Assembly: GCA_030681645.1 (NCBI GenBank) | Contig: JAUXRX010000056.1 | Location: 412,824-476,823, forward strand | Source of the DNA: Archangium sp. | GTDB taxonomy: Bacteria; Myxococcota; Myxococcia; Myxococcales; Myxococcaceae | Direction of reading: 5' to 3' | DNA length: 64,000 nt | Shown here: piece by piece, positions 55,794 to 64,000 of the stretch | Layout of the letters: every line of letters starts with the position of its first letter | Numbering within the stretch: the stretch's first letter is position 1 | Made by a program: the position numbers and the translations under genes | Notes under the pieces: generated by a model | Database searches by the model: none | The model's input: the letters and a program-made list of their open reading frames with translations, nothing else | Told to the model about the DNA's origin: nothing

Positions 55794-55910
55794 ACGTCAC
55801 GTCCAGACATCCGGCCCTGATGCCTACCCCTCCATCACGCCGGTGAGGGGAAAGTCTAGCCTACGCGCGACCCGCGGCCACACGCGACTGATGGCTCGAA
55901 TTCGGCGCCC

Positions 55911-56951
55911 CTACTCGTTCTTGAGCACGCGCGAGAGCACCCGCGCGGTGAAGTTCACCAGCGGAATGACCCGCTGGTAGTCGAGCCGGGTGGGGCCGAT
56001 GACCCCAACCGTGCCCAGCACCTGGTCATCGGTCCCGTAAGGGCTGGCGATGACGGTGACGTCGCCCTGGCTGCCGAACTCGCTCTCGGCGCCGATGAAG
56101 ATCTGCATTTCCCGCGCGCGCTGCACCCGGTCGAGCAACGAGAGCAGCTTGTGCTTCTCGTCGAGCGCCTTGAAGAGCGCCCGCATGCGGCGCACGTCGT
56201 CGGCGAACTCGGGCGCCTCGAGGAAGCTGCCGGTGCCTTCGATCACCACCCGCTCGGCAGAGGAGACGTCGGTGGCGGCGGCGCCCAGCTTGAGCGCCCG
56301 CGCCACGACCTCGTCGTACTGGGTGCGCTGCGTCTCCAGCTCCTGGAGGATGCGGCTGCGCACGTCTTCGATCGACGCGGCGCTCCGCAGCAGCTCGTTG
56401 AGGTAGTTGCTCGCGTGCACCAGCTCTTCGGTGCTGACGGGGCGATCGAGCATCACCAGCTTGTTCTGCACCTGCCCGCCCTGCCCCACGAGAATGGCGA
56501 GCGCGCGATCGTCGCCCAGCCGCACGAACTCGATGCGCTGCAGCGCGCTGGCCGAGGGCCGGGGAATGAGCACCACGCCCGCGTGATGCGAGAGCAGGTG
56601 GAGCACCTTGCCGGCTTCCTGCATGCGCTCCTCGACGCCGGTGCCCGCGTTGGCGAGGCCCGCCTCGATGAGCTGCTGATCAGCGGCCGACGGCGTCTTG
56701 AGCTGGAGCAGCGAGTCGACGAAGAACCGGTAGCCCTGGTTGGTGGGAATGCGGCCGGCCGAGGTGTGCGGCTTCTCGAGGTAGCCCAGCGCCTCGAGCT
56801 CGGAGAGCACGTTGCGCATGGTGGCCGGAGACACCTCGAAGTCCCCCCGGCGCGTCAGCTGCTGGCTGCCGACGGGATCGCCCGAGGTGATGAATTCCTG
56901 CACGACGGCCCGGAGCACGTCCCGGGCGCGGTCATCCAACTCTTCAGCCAT
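55911..56951 (-). CDS. hrcA: Heat-inducible transcription repressor HrcA
   Basis: A 346-residue protein. The N-terminal winged helix (about 1-75) has R-D-V-L-R-A-V-V-Q-E-F-I and S-P-A-T-M-R-N-V-L-S-E-L, followed by H-T-S-A-G-R-I-P-T, the HrcA hallmark. The GAF-like core and dimerisation segments continue to the C-terminus (V-I-G-P-T-R-L-D-Y). It normally binds CIRCE upstream of groESL or grpE-dnaK; none of these genes, and no CIRCE element, lies in the window. Start ATG 56951 chosen over 56969 for family fit. Confidence 0.92.
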   Translation of the reverse strand: MAEELDDRARDVLRAVVQEFITSGDPVGSQQLTRRGDFEVSPATMRNVLSELEALGYLEKPHTSAGRIPTNQGYRFFVDSLLQLKTPSAADQQLIEAGLANAGTGVEERMQEAGKVLHLLSHHAGVVLIPRPSASALQRIEFVRLGDDRALAILVGQGGQVQNKLVMLDRPVSTEELVHASNYLNELLRSAASIEDVRSRILQELETQRTQYDEVVARALKLGAAATDVSSAERVVIEGTGSFLEAPEFADDVRRMRALFKALDEKHKLLSLLDRVQRAREMQIFIGAESEFGSQGDVTVIASPYGTDDQVLGTVGVIGPTRLDYQRVIPLVNFTARVLSRVLKNE

Positions 56952-56971
56952 TTGACGACATTGTGGCACGG

Positions 56972-57004
56972 CTCCTCTCCCCGTGGGGGAGTCGGGGAGA
57001 GGGC
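56972..57004. repeat. Family A-like hairpin, copy A6
   Basis: CTCCTCTCCCC and GGGGAGAGGG arms around a TGGGGGAGTC centre, between the divergent hrcA and Gly-rich lipoprotein genes. It is the only copy in a divergent gap. Confidence 0.55.
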
Positions 57005-57028
57005 AAACAGGGTGGTTGAGGCCTCGCG

Positions 57029-57784
57029 GTGAGACGTGCTGAAGAGGGACTGTTGCGGTCCTTCATCATCGCCCTGGCAGTGCTGGTCGCTGCGGCATGC
57101 GGTCGCGACGAGCTACGCCCGCATGCGAGGCCAGGCGGAGGAGGGGGCACGTCTCTGGCAGGCGGAGCGGGCGGAGGAGGCACTTCCCTCGGAGGCGGTG
57201 CGGGAGGAGGAGGCGGAGGCGGTGCGGGCGGAGGAGGCGGAGGCGGTGCGGGCGGAGGAGGTGGAGGCGCTCCCCTCGGAGGCGGTGCGGGAGGAGGAGG
57301 TGGAGGCACGCCCCTCGGAGGCGGTGCGGGCGGTGGAGCCGGAGGCGGCGGTGGCCTCGTCACCGAGTGCATGGAGGCCAACCCAGCCCCCACGCTCGCG
57401 GCCCTGCGCCTGGCGATGGTGGGCGACTGGACTGGAACGATGACTTCCCCGTGGGTGGATCCCTTCGACGTGCGGTTCACCTTCCGCGCCGACGGCACCT
57501 ACAGCGCTGCCGCGCTCGGCGGAAACCAGCCGGCGCTCTATTACGGCACGGACGCCGACAACCCGAACAAGCGCTACCTGCTGAACAACATCTTCACCAA
57601 CGGCGACGGCGTGGGGTGGCTCGACGTCTGCTTCGCGGCGACCGGCACCTGCAGCTCGACGCGCGGAGAGCTCAGCGCCGTGCGCGTGTGCAGCAGCGGC
57701 GCCCGGCTCGACTTCGACTTCTTCGCCGTGTGGAACGGGCGCCGCGGCCCCATCACCTACCGGCTGCAGCGCGACGCGCCCTGA
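57029..57784 (+). CDS. Gly-rich linker lipoprotein
   Basis: 251 residues from GTG 57029; the lipobox L-V-A-A-A-C gives C24. A TTG at 57053, directly after GAAGAGGGA, is another possible start. Residues ~36-110 are almost pure Gly with regular Ala, Thr-Ser-Leu and Pro-Leu breaks, encoded by GGAGGC-type purine repeats. The C-terminal 140 residues form a beta-rich domain with two cysteines in a D-V-C-F-A-A-T-G-T-C. It overlaps the GIY-YIG gene tail to tail by 32 bp. Function unknown; flexible surface tether is an inference. Confidence 0.6.
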   Translation: MRRAEEGLLRSFIIALAVLVAAACGRDELRPHARPGGGGGTSLAGGAGGGGTSLGGGAGGGGGGGAGGGGGGGAGGGGGGAPLGGGAGGGGGGTPLGGGAGGGAGGGGGLVTECMEANPAPTLAALRLAMVGDWTGTMTSPWVDPFDVRFTFRADGTYSAAALGGNQPALYYGTDADNPNKRYLLNNIFTNGDGVGWLDVCFAATGTCSSTRGELSAVRVCSSGARLDFDFFAVWNGRRGPITYRLQRDAP

Positions 57785-58037
57785 GCGCGCGCGCTCGCTG
57801 CACCAGCAGCAACTTCTCCGCGCGGCTCAACTGCTTCAACTTCGCCTCGCGCGACAGCGCGGCCGACTTGTCCTTCACGCGCACGCTCCACACCACCTTC
57901 ACGGGCCGGCGCGAGCGCGTGTAGCGGGCACCCTTCCCCGCGTTGTGCGCAGCCACCCGCCGGGCGAGGTCGTTGGTGCACCCGGTGTAGAGCGAGTCAT
58001 CGACGCACCGGACCATGTAGACGTGCCAGCTCGGCAT
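57753..58037 (-). CDS. GIY-YIG nuclease-domain protein (UPF0213/YhbQ type)
   Basis: A 94-residue GIY-YIG protein: W-H-V-Y-M-V-R-C-V-D-D-S-L-Y-T-G-C-T-N-D-L, the GIY-YIG core in the VYM...LYTG variant, and a downstream Arg in D-L-A-R-R-V-A-A-H-N. The catalytic Arg and a Lys/Glu-rich C-terminus are present. Small bacterial members bind branched or single-stranded DNA. Start ATG 58037. It overlaps the Gly-rich lipoprotein gene by 32 bp in convergent orientation. Confidence 0.85.
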   Translation of the reverse strand: MPSWHVYMVRCVDDSLYTGCTNDLARRVAAHNAGKGARYTRSRRPVKVVWSVRVKDKSAALSREAKLKQLSRAEKLLLVQRARALRARRAAAGR

Positions 58038-58049
58038 GGCCTGCTTATA

Positions 58050-58080
58050 GGCGCCTCGACTCCGCTCGGGGTGAACGGGG
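58050..58080. repeat. Family B repeat copy
   Basis: CCTCGACTCCGCTCGGGGTG-type half-unit (58050-58080) in the gap between the divergent GIY-YIG and amidohydrolase genes. Confidence 0.7.
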
Positions 58081-58125
58081 GGCTTTCCGTTGCTCCGAAA
58101 TCCGCATCTGCAATGTTCCGCGTTC

Positions 58126-59382
58126 ATGAAGCCGACCTCCGAACGCGTCATCGCTGATCTGAAGGAGTTCAAGGCGCTCACCTCCGACGAGCGGGGAGCG
58201 CAGCGGGTGGCGTGGGGCCCGGTGTGGCGCACCGCGCGCGAGTGGTTCCAGAAGAAGCTCAAAGAAGAGCTGCAGCTGGGCACCACGCGCGACGGCGCGG
58301 GCAACCTCTGGGCGACGCTGCCGGGCAAGTCGAAGAAGAGCATCGTCATCGGCAGTCACCTCGACTCGGTGCCCGGCGGCGGCTGGCTCGACGGCTGCCT
58401 GGGCGTCATCACCGGCCTCGAGGTGCTGCGGCGCGCGAAGGCCGCGGGCACGCCGCCGCTGACGATTCACCTGGTCGACTGGGCCGACGAGGAGGGCGCG
58501 CGCTTCGGCCGCAGCCTGATGGGCTCCGCCGCCTCGGCCGGGGCGCTCGACGCGCGAAAAGAACTCGGTCACCTCGTCGACCGCAACGGCATCAAGCTGC
58601 CCGACGCGCTCGCCGAGAACGGCATCCAGCTCGACGAGATGAGCTCGGCGCAGAAGTACTTCGAAGACCTCGACGCCGAGGCGTACCTCGAGCTGCACAT
58701 CGAGCAGGGCCCGGTGCTGGAGTCGATCAAGAAGCCCGCGGGCGTGGTGCTGGGCACGATGGGCGTCGAGCGCCACAACCTGCGCTTCGTGGGGCAGGCG
58801 GCGCACTCGGGCGCCGCGCCCATTCACCTGCGCAAGGACGCGTTCCTCGCCGCCGCCGACTTCGCGCTCGCGACCCGCGCCATCAGCGTGCGGTACTCGG
58901 GGAAGACCCCGAAGACGCGCGTGGTGGCCACCTGCGGCGTGGTGAAGGTCGAGCCGAACTTCGTCACCGCCGTGCCGGGCTCGACGGAGATCTCCATCGA
59001 CCTGCGCGCGCTCGACGGCAAGGTGCTCAAGAAGATGCTCGCCGACTCGAAGAAGGCGGCCGCGAAGGCGGCGAAGCGGTTCCAGGTGAAGGTGAGCTGG
59101 AGCCCGCTGCTGCACATCACCCCCCGGCCGTTCGACCCCACGTTGATGGGCTTCGTGCGCGAGTCGATCAAGGAAGTGGTGGGCACGGCCCCCGAGCTGC
59201 CGTCAGGCCCGCTGCACGACGCGGCCGAGATGGCGGCGGTGGTGCCGACGGCGATGTTGTTCGCCCAGAGCTCGCCGGGCATCTCGCACACGAAGCTCGA
59301 GGACACGCCCATCCCCGCGCTCGACAAGTCGATCCGCGCGTTCCTGCTCACCGTCGACCGCACCCTCCAGCACCTCGCGTAG
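58126..59382 (+). CDS. M20-family Zn-dependent amidohydrolase (allantoate/carbamoylase type)
   Basis: A 418-residue binuclear-zinc hydrolase. G-S-H-L-D-S-V-P-G-G-G-W-L-D-G carries metal ligands H78 and D89. A D-E-E-G-A-R-F motif supplies the bridging and catalytic carboxylates. E-L-H-I-E-Q-G-P-V-L and S-H-T-K-L are also as in AtzF/HyuC-like N-carbamoyl-L-amino-acid hydrolases and allantoate amidohydrolases. The lid domain (about 210-330) mediates dimerisation. Start ATG 58126. Exact substrate not identifiable. Confidence 0.87.
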   Translation: MKPTSERVIADLKEFKALTSDERGAQRVAWGPVWRTAREWFQKKLKEELQLGTTRDGAGNLWATLPGKSKKSIVIGSHLDSVPGGGWLDGCLGVITGLEVLRRAKAAGTPPLTIHLVDWADEEGARFGRSLMGSAASAGALDARKELGHLVDRNGIKLPDALAENGIQLDEMSSAQKYFEDLDAEAYLELHIEQGPVLESIKKPAGVVLGTMGVERHNLRFVGQAAHSGAAPIHLRKDAFLAAADFALATRAISVRYSGKTPKTRVVATCGVVKVEPNFVTAVPGSTEISIDLRALDGKVLKKMLADSKKAAAKAAKRFQVKVSWSPLLHITPRPFDPTLMGFVRESIKEVVGTAPELPSGPLHDAAEMAAVVPTAMLFAQSSPGISHTKLEDTPIPALDKSIRAFLLTVDRTLQHLA

Positions 59383-59385
59383 CCC

Positions 59386-59844
59386 ATGGGCTCGGACCAG
59401 CGGGAGGTGCGGGAGCAGCTGGAGCGCACGCAGGCCGCGCTCAAGCAGGAGCGCGAGGCTGCCCGCCGGACCTCAGCCGAGCTCGAGGACCACCTCAGGC
59501 AGGCGCAAGAGCGCGAACGCCAGCTCCACGAACAGCTCGCCGCGGCGCAGCCAGCCGCGGCGCTGGAGCGGCGCGCGGAACTCGAAGCGCAGCTGGGGGC
59601 CGAACAGGCTCAGCAGGAACGCCTGAAGCAGGAGCTGGAGCAGACGAAGGCAGCGCTGCAGCGCGCGCAGAACCCGGATGCGCCGGGCGCGATGAGCGAG
59701 GGGCACTGGTGGTTTCTCGGGTTCTCCGGGGCCGTGCTCCTCGCGCTCACCATCGCCTCGGGCTCGGGCGAGTCGCTCTGCGGTGGGGTCACGGGCGCCC
59801 TGATGGTCCTCGCGTTCATCGCCCACAAGCTGCACTGGCTCTGA
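59386..59844 (+). CDS. Coiled-coil protein with C-terminal membrane hairpin
   Basis: A 152-residue protein. Residues 1-100 are a continuous charged Gln/Glu/Ala/Arg coiled coil. Two short hydrophobic segments near 110-128 and 133-148 follow, with G-E-S-L-C-G-G between them. No family match recognised. It starts 3 bp after the hydrolase stop, so it is co-transcribed. It could be a small membrane-anchored scaffold. Confidence 0.6.
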   Translation: MGSDQREVREQLERTQAALKQEREAARRTSAELEDHLRQAQERERQLHEQLAAAQPAAALERRAELEAQLGAEQAQQERLKQELEQTKAALQRAQNPDAPGAMSEGHWWFLGFSGAVLLALTIASGSGESLCGGVTGALMVLAFIAHKLHWL

Positions 59845-59924
59845 ACCAGGCGAACGAAGTCGCGGCGCTGACGGGTCAGAACAGCGTCCCGTGCGAGGCG
59901 AATCATCCAGTAGGGTGCGCCCCG

Positions 59925-61574
59925 ATGCCGTCCGAGCTCCTCACCTGGCAGCGCCGGCGCCGCCGCCGCGAGCTCGACACCGCTGCGCCCACCATCGACC
60001 CGAACAGCCCGTTCTGGGCGCTCTTCCTCGAGGGCACCTCGCTGCTGGCCACCTTCGACGAACCGCGCGCGCTCGAGCTGCTCACCCGCGCCGACTCGTG
60101 CTGCCCGCAGGACCCGGCCATCCGCGCCGCGCTCGACGAGACGCTGGGTGAAGCCGAGTTCCTCCTCAACGACTACGGCCTGGCTCTCGAGCACCTGCGC
60201 CGCGCGCAGAGCACCTGGGCGCAGCTCGAAGAACCGCTCTTCGAGGCCGAAGCGCACGGCTGGCTGGGCGCGTGCCTGGTGCAGCAGGGCCGCTACCAGG
60301 ACGGCTTCGAGGCCCTGCACGCCGCGCAGCGCTCGTTCGAGACGCTCGACCAGAAGCCCCGGGCCGCCCGCGCGCTCAACTACCTCGCCGTCATCCACGA
60401 GGAGCTGGGCGACTACCACCGCGCCTTCGAGGTCTACCGCGAGGCGCTGGAGTGCGCGGTGGCCGACGGCGACGCCGACATGCAGGGCCGGGTGCTGGCG
60501 AACCACGGCGAGGCGCTGGTGAACTGGGGCGCGCCCGAGCAGGGCCTGCCCGTGCTGGGCCAGGCGGTCGACGTGCTGCGCGGAGTCGGCGCGCACTGGC
60601 ACTACGGCTGGTGCCTGTTGGCCATCGGCCGCATCCACCACAGCCGCGACGACGACGACAAGGCGCTCCAGTTTCACCAGGCGGCGCTCGAGGCGGTGGA
60701 GCTGGGCCACTCACCCCGCGCGCGGGTCGAGGTCTACGCGGGGCTGGGTGAGCTGCACTCGCAACGCGGGCAGCACGTCGAGGGCAAGCGCTGGCTCGAC
60801 AAGGCGCTCACGCTCGCCACCTCGCTGGGGATTCGCCGGGAGATCTTCAAGACGCACAAGGCGCTCTCGGAGGCACACAAGCGCGCGGGCGAGTTCGAGC
60901 TGGCGCTGCGGCACCACGAGCAGTTCCACGAGGTGCGCTCGGGCGTGTTCGACGAGCTGGCGCGCGAGCGGGTCGCCACGCTCAAGGCCGAGTTCGAGCT
61001 GGAGCGGGTGATGGAAGCCCGCGAGCGCGAGATGAACGCGAAGTACGAGCAGCTCGAGCAGCGCGCAGAGACGCTCTCGCACCTCTCCGTGCGCGACGGG
61101 CTCACCGGCCTCTTCAATCGCAGGCACTTCGAGGAGGCGCTGGGCCTCGAGCTGCAGCGCGCGCGCAGCTTCGGGCAGACGCTGTGCCTGGCGCTGCTCG
61201 ACATCGACCACTTCAAGCGGATCAACGACGGCTACTCGCACGTGGTGGGCGACGCGGTGCTGCGCACGGTCGCGCAGGTGCTGCAGAAAGAGCTGCGCGC
61301 GTCCGACGTGGCGGCGCGCTACGGCGGTGAGGAGTTCGGTCTCATCCTCCCCCACACCGGCCTCGACGGTGCCCGCATCGCCGCGGAGAAGGTGCGGGTG
61401 GCGATCGCCACCAGCCCGTGGAGCCACCTCACGCCGGGCCGCGAGGTGACGGCGAGCCTGGGCCTGGCGGAGTGGAGGGCCGGCGAGTCACCCACCGACT
61501 TCGTGCGCCGGGCTGACCAGGCGCTCTACGCCGCGAAGACGAGCGGCCGGAACCGCGTCCGCACCAGCCAATGA
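59925..61574 (+). CDS. TPR-GGDEF diguanylate cyclase
   Basis: A 549-residue cytosolic protein. Residues ~30-370 are TPR-like helical repeats (L-G-D-Y-x-x-A-F-E-V-Y, Q-H-V-E-G-K-R-W-L-D-K-A-L), a short coiled coil at 365-395 follows, and then a GGDEF domain with the active-site loop GGEEF at 467-471 preceded by the usual D-x-D-x-F-K and N-D-x-x-G. Substituting GGEEF for GGDEF is compatible with activity. It should make c-di-GMP. An RxxD inhibitory site was not identified. The PilZ protein at 30378 is a possible effector. Confidence 0.88.
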   Translation: MPSELLTWQRRRRRRELDTAAPTIDPNSPFWALFLEGTSLLATFDEPRALELLTRADSCCPQDPAIRAALDETLGEAEFLLNDYGLALEHLRRAQSTWAQLEEPLFEAEAHGWLGACLVQQGRYQDGFEALHAAQRSFETLDQKPRAARALNYLAVIHEELGDYHRAFEVYREALECAVADGDADMQGRVLANHGEALVNWGAPEQGLPVLGQAVDVLRGVGAHWHYGWCLLAIGRIHHSRDDDDKALQFHQAALEAVELGHSPRARVEVYAGLGELHSQRGQHVEGKRWLDKALTLATSLGIRREIFKTHKALSEAHKRAGEFELALRHHEQFHEVRSGVFDELARERVATLKAEFELERVMEAREREMNAKYEQLEQRAETLSHLSVRDGLTGLFNRRHFEEALGLELQRARSFGQTLCLALLDIDHFKRINDGYSHVVGDAVLRTVAQVLQKELRASDVAARYGGEEFGLILPHTGLDGARIAAEKVRVAIATSPWSHLTPGREVTASLGLAEWRAGESPTDFVRRADQALYAAKTSGRNRVRTSQ

Positions 61575-61733
61575 AAAGTGTCTCCCTCTCCCCCTGAGCG
61601 AAGCCGGTCCAACGGCCAACCGGAGCGGTCAGGCACCCGCGTCGCGGCTCGTCCCCTGCCCGCCTCCCCGGATCCGACCGCTCCATTTCCTGAAGCGGTC
61701 GTCGCGCATCGTGCGCTCCGGAGGCAACCGCAC

Positions 61734-63788
61734 ATGACGAAACGTCGCATGTTGTCCAACAAGGTCATCGAAGAGGCGCTCGGGACGTCGGGGCTGGCCG
61801 ACTACGTCCACAACGGGCTGCTCGCGGTGAGCAAGGTGCCGAAGCAGCGCGTCATTCGCGCGCTCTCGGGCCTCGACTTCGTGGTCGACCTGGCGAAGCT
61901 GTGCGCGACGAATGACGCGAAGGAAGAGTGGCTGCTGCAGGCGTGGTGGAAGAAGCGCGCGCGCCGGGCCCGTGGCATCGCCAGCGCCACCGGGTCGTTC
62001 GCGCACAACCTCGCCGCGCTGAGCACGCTGCTGGCGCTCTCCCCGCTCCAGGCCGGGATCCTGCGGCTGGCGGCCGACATCGGCGCCGACCCGATGCTCG
62101 AGGAACTCTACGGCGCGCTGCACACACTCGGCTTCTCCCGCCAGCGGGGCGCCATCGCGGCGCTGCTGGGGAAGCGGCGCGAGGAGATCAACGACGCGCT
62201 CCGGGTGGGCGGCCGGCTGGAGCGCTTCGGGTTGATCGAGCCCTCGCATGACCGGGGCAACAACCTCGAGGTCGCGCTCCACGTCACCGCGGTGCTCGAA
62301 GACGCGCGGCAACACACCGCGGCGAGCCTGCGCGAGTGCCTCTTGCCCGCCGCGCGCGGCACCAGCCTCACGCTCGACGACTACGGGCACGTGAGCGACG
62401 CCGCCCTCGCCCTCGAGGTCGCACGCCGCGCGTTACAGCACGGCCGCCCCGGGGTGAACGTGCTGCTCTACGGCGCACCCGGCACGGGGAAATCGGAGTT
62501 CGCCCGGGTGATGGCCGCCGGGTGCGGCGCGACGCTGCAGAGCATCGAGGTGCGCGAAGGCAACGACGTCGCCTCGGCGCGCATCGCCCGGCTGCGCACC
62601 GTGCTCCAGGTGGCGCCGCGGCCGGGCACGCTGGTCCTCTTCGACGAGCTGGAAGACCTGTTCACCCGCGGCGGCTTCTTCGTCGAGTCGATGACGCCCC
62701 GCATGTCGAAGCAGGCGTTCAACGAGCTGCTCGAGACGAACCCGGTGCCGGTGGTGTGGACCACCAACCGCGTGGCGGGCATGGACCCCGCGTTCCTGCG
62801 GCGCTTCACCTGCGCGGTCGCCTTCAGGCCGCTGGGCGTCAAGCAGCGGGCGCGCGTGCTGGGGCGGAAGTTGAACGGGCGCCTCACCGAGGCCGAGGTG
62901 AAGGCGGTGGCGCTGCGGTACTCCGCTTCGCCCGCGCAGCTCTCTTCAGCGGTGGAGACGAGCGGCATGCTCGGTGATGGTGCGGTCACCCGCGCGTCGC
63001 TCGAGCAGGTGCTCGCCCCGGTGGAGCGGCTGCTCACGGGCCGCGACCCTTCGACCCGCGCGGTGTTCGACGCTTCGACCTTCCGCGAGGAGGTGCTCAA
63101 CGCGTCGATGCCGGTGAGCGAGCTGGTCGACGTGGCGCGCCGCTGGCAACCGGGCAGCAGCGCGCTCGCGATGTGTTTCTCGGGGGCCCCCGGCACGGGG
63201 AAGACCGAGCTCGCCCAGTATCTCGCGTCGGTGATGGAGCGGCCGGTGCTGCGGAAGACGGCGGCGGACATTCTCGACCCGTACGTCGGTGGCACCGAGC
63301 AGAAGATCGCCGAAGCCTTCGAGGAAGCGCAGCAGGACGGCGCGGTGCTGGTGTTCGACGAGGTCGACTCGCTCCTGAGAGATCGCCGCGGCGCACAGCA
63401 CTCGTGGGAAGCGACGCAGGTGAACGAGTTCCTGCAGCGGCTCGAGACGTATCGCGGCGTGGTGATCTGCACCACGAACCTGGTGGAGGACCTGGACCAC
63501 GCGGCGATGCGCCGCTTCCCCTTCAAGGTGCGCTTCGACTGGGTGCGCCCGGAGCAGGCGGTGGAGCTGTTTCTCTCGGTGCTGGGTTCGTTCGTGCCGG
63601 GTGCTTCCGCAGCGGAGGTGAGCGCGGCGTTACAGGGCCTGACCCGCCTCGCCCCCGGTGACTTCGCGGCGGTCTCGCGCAGGGTGCAGTGGCTCTCACG
63701 CGAGTGGACGGTGGAGTCACTGGCTCGAGAACTCCGCGAAGAGCTGACCAGCCGTCGCGAGAGGGCGAGGGTTGGGTTCTCGAGCTGA
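61734..63788 (+). CDS. Tandem AAA ATPase
   Basis: A 684-residue protein with two AAA+ modules. Module 1 has Walker A GAPGTGKS at 247-254 and Walker B L-V-L-F-D-E-L-E-D. Module 2 has Walker A GAPGTGKT at 484-491, Walker B V-L-V-F-D-E-V-D-S and, after it, T-T-N-L with an Arg-finger-like R-R-F-P. The N-terminal ~200 residues are helical and may bind a partner. The ATG at 61734 has GGAGG nine bases upstream. Family: tandem-AAA of the Cdc48/FtsH-like wide clade; substrate unknown. Confidence 0.82.
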   Translation: MTKRRMLSNKVIEEALGTSGLADYVHNGLLAVSKVPKQRVIRALSGLDFVVDLAKLCATNDAKEEWLLQAWWKKRARRARGIASATGSFAHNLAALSTLLALSPLQAGILRLAADIGADPMLEELYGALHTLGFSRQRGAIAALLGKRREEINDALRVGGRLERFGLIEPSHDRGNNLEVALHVTAVLEDARQHTAASLRECLLPAARGTSLTLDDYGHVSDAALALEVARRALQHGRPGVNVLLYGAPGTGKSEFARVMAAGCGATLQSIEVREGNDVASARIARLRTVLQVAPRPGTLVLFDELEDLFTRGGFFVESMTPRMSKQAFNELLETNPVPVVWTTNRVAGMDPAFLRRFTCAVAFRPLGVKQRARVLGRKLNGRLTEAEVKAVALRYSASPAQLSSAVETSGMLGDGAVTRASLEQVLAPVERLLTGRDPSTRAVFDASTFREEVLNASMPVSELVDVARRWQPGSSALAMCFSGAPGTGKTELAQYLASVMERPVLRKTAADILDPYVGGTEQKIAEAFEEAQQDGAVLVFDEVDSLLRDRRGAQHSWEATQVNEFLQRLETYRGVVICTTNLVEDLDHAAMRRFPFKVRFDWVRPEQAVELFLSVLGSFVPGASAAEVSAALQGLTRLAPGDFAAVSRRVQWLSREWTVESLARELREELTSRRERARVGFSS

Positions 63789-64000
63789 GGCACCGTTCAC
63801 CCGAGAGGAAGTCGCCGAATGACTGTCGAGGAGCAAGACTGCCGTCGCCCCCCGTCTCGCTGTCATCAGAGGAGACGTCTCGAGAGCGGCGCCCAGGTGG
63901 GCAGCACCGCAAGCAGCCGGGTGCCGGGGGGGACGCGTTCGAGGCCGCTGAAAGGCGGCCCCCCCACCAAGCCCGGTTGAGCAAGGAGCGCGAACTGACA
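63789..64000. other. Distal non-coding stretch at window edge
   Basis: No gene with coding bias was found in these 212 bases. A small inverted repeat, GGCCGC and GCGGCC with a 6-nt loop, lies at 63943-63960 and is followed by a C run. A gene may begin or end just beyond the edge. Confidence 0.4.

Noticed and set aside
61582..61600. Possible further family A/B copy before the tandem-AAA gene
   Set aside because: Only short matches to CTCCCTCTCCCC and a family B-like GAGCGAAG were found. Too short to call a copy.
63523..63984. Minus-strand 153-codon frame at the right edge
   Set aside because: It overlaps the end of the tandem-AAA gene antisense and is Arg/Pro-rich with no motif.

Overview
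The window is GC-rich DNA with strongly G/C-biased third codon positions. Several protein families point to a predatory or fruiting myxobacterium (Myxococcota, probably Myxococcaceae or a relative). These are three proteins with MYXO-CTERM sorting tails, two tandem DUF2330 proteins, a DUF2378 protein, three Hanks-type Ser/Thr kinases, four histidine kinases, PilZ and GGDEF proteins, and about a dozen short lipoproteins. No rRNA, tRNA, CRISPR array, phage or transposase gene was seen, so this looks like chromosomal backbone with a few accessory patches.

Layout. 0-9 kb: a membrane spermidine-synthase homologue, a DUF4272 protein, a coiled-coil lipoprotein, an Ala/Lys-rich repetitive protein with an EF-hand loop, a TPR protein, and a four-PG-binding-domain CHAP peptidase. 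9-17 kb: a hexamer satellite between divergent genes, a Tat-type flavoenzyme lipoprotein, a hybrid sensor kinase, then a chain of exported redox-type proteins (pilin-like lipoprotein, cytochrome c'-like lipoprotein, outer-membrane barrel, thioredoxin-like lipoprotein, FixH/YtkA-like lipoprotein). This chain converges on a RegA/RegB-type redox two-component pair. 19-30 kb: a CorA-like membrane protein, a lipoprotein FKBP, a D-Ala-D-Ala ligase translationally coupled to a Ser/Thr kinase, a second hybrid kinase, a 400-bp mirrored satellite, DUF2252, another Ser/Thr kinase and PilZ. 30-41 kb: paired PaaI-type thioesterases, DUF2378, a large amidase with a MYXO-CTERM tail, a membrane histidine kinase and tandem DUF2330 surface proteins. 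41-53 kb: lipoproteins, a double GST-N protein, a possible KAS III remnant, a GH92 mannosidase, a cupin, an FMN-binding protein, a Lon-type protease without an obvious Walker A, and a GlpT/UhpT-type MFS transporter. 53-64 kb: a Ser/Thr kinase with an N-terminal pseudokinase, hrcA, a Gly-rich lipoprotein, GIY-YIG, an M20 amidohydrolase, a TPR-GGDEF diguanylate cyclase and a tandem-AAA ATPase.

Repeats are the most distinctive feature. Family A (a CCTCTCCC/GGGAGAGG hairpin) sits at four convergent gene junctions and looks like a shared bidirectional terminator. Family B (core CCGAGCGGAGTCGAGGG) occurs singly, in tandem, or as head-to-head pairs of about 80 bp that resemble REPINs. Copies of both families run into coding sequence. 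They supply start codons or the n-region of lipoprotein signal peptides for at least three genes, and the C-terminal tail of a fourth. Two satellites of GGGTCG and GGTTTC/GGAAACC type lie in gene starts or intergenic gaps.

All assignments come from reading motifs and translated sequence. No database search was run. Residue ranges given as approximate were estimated by eye.
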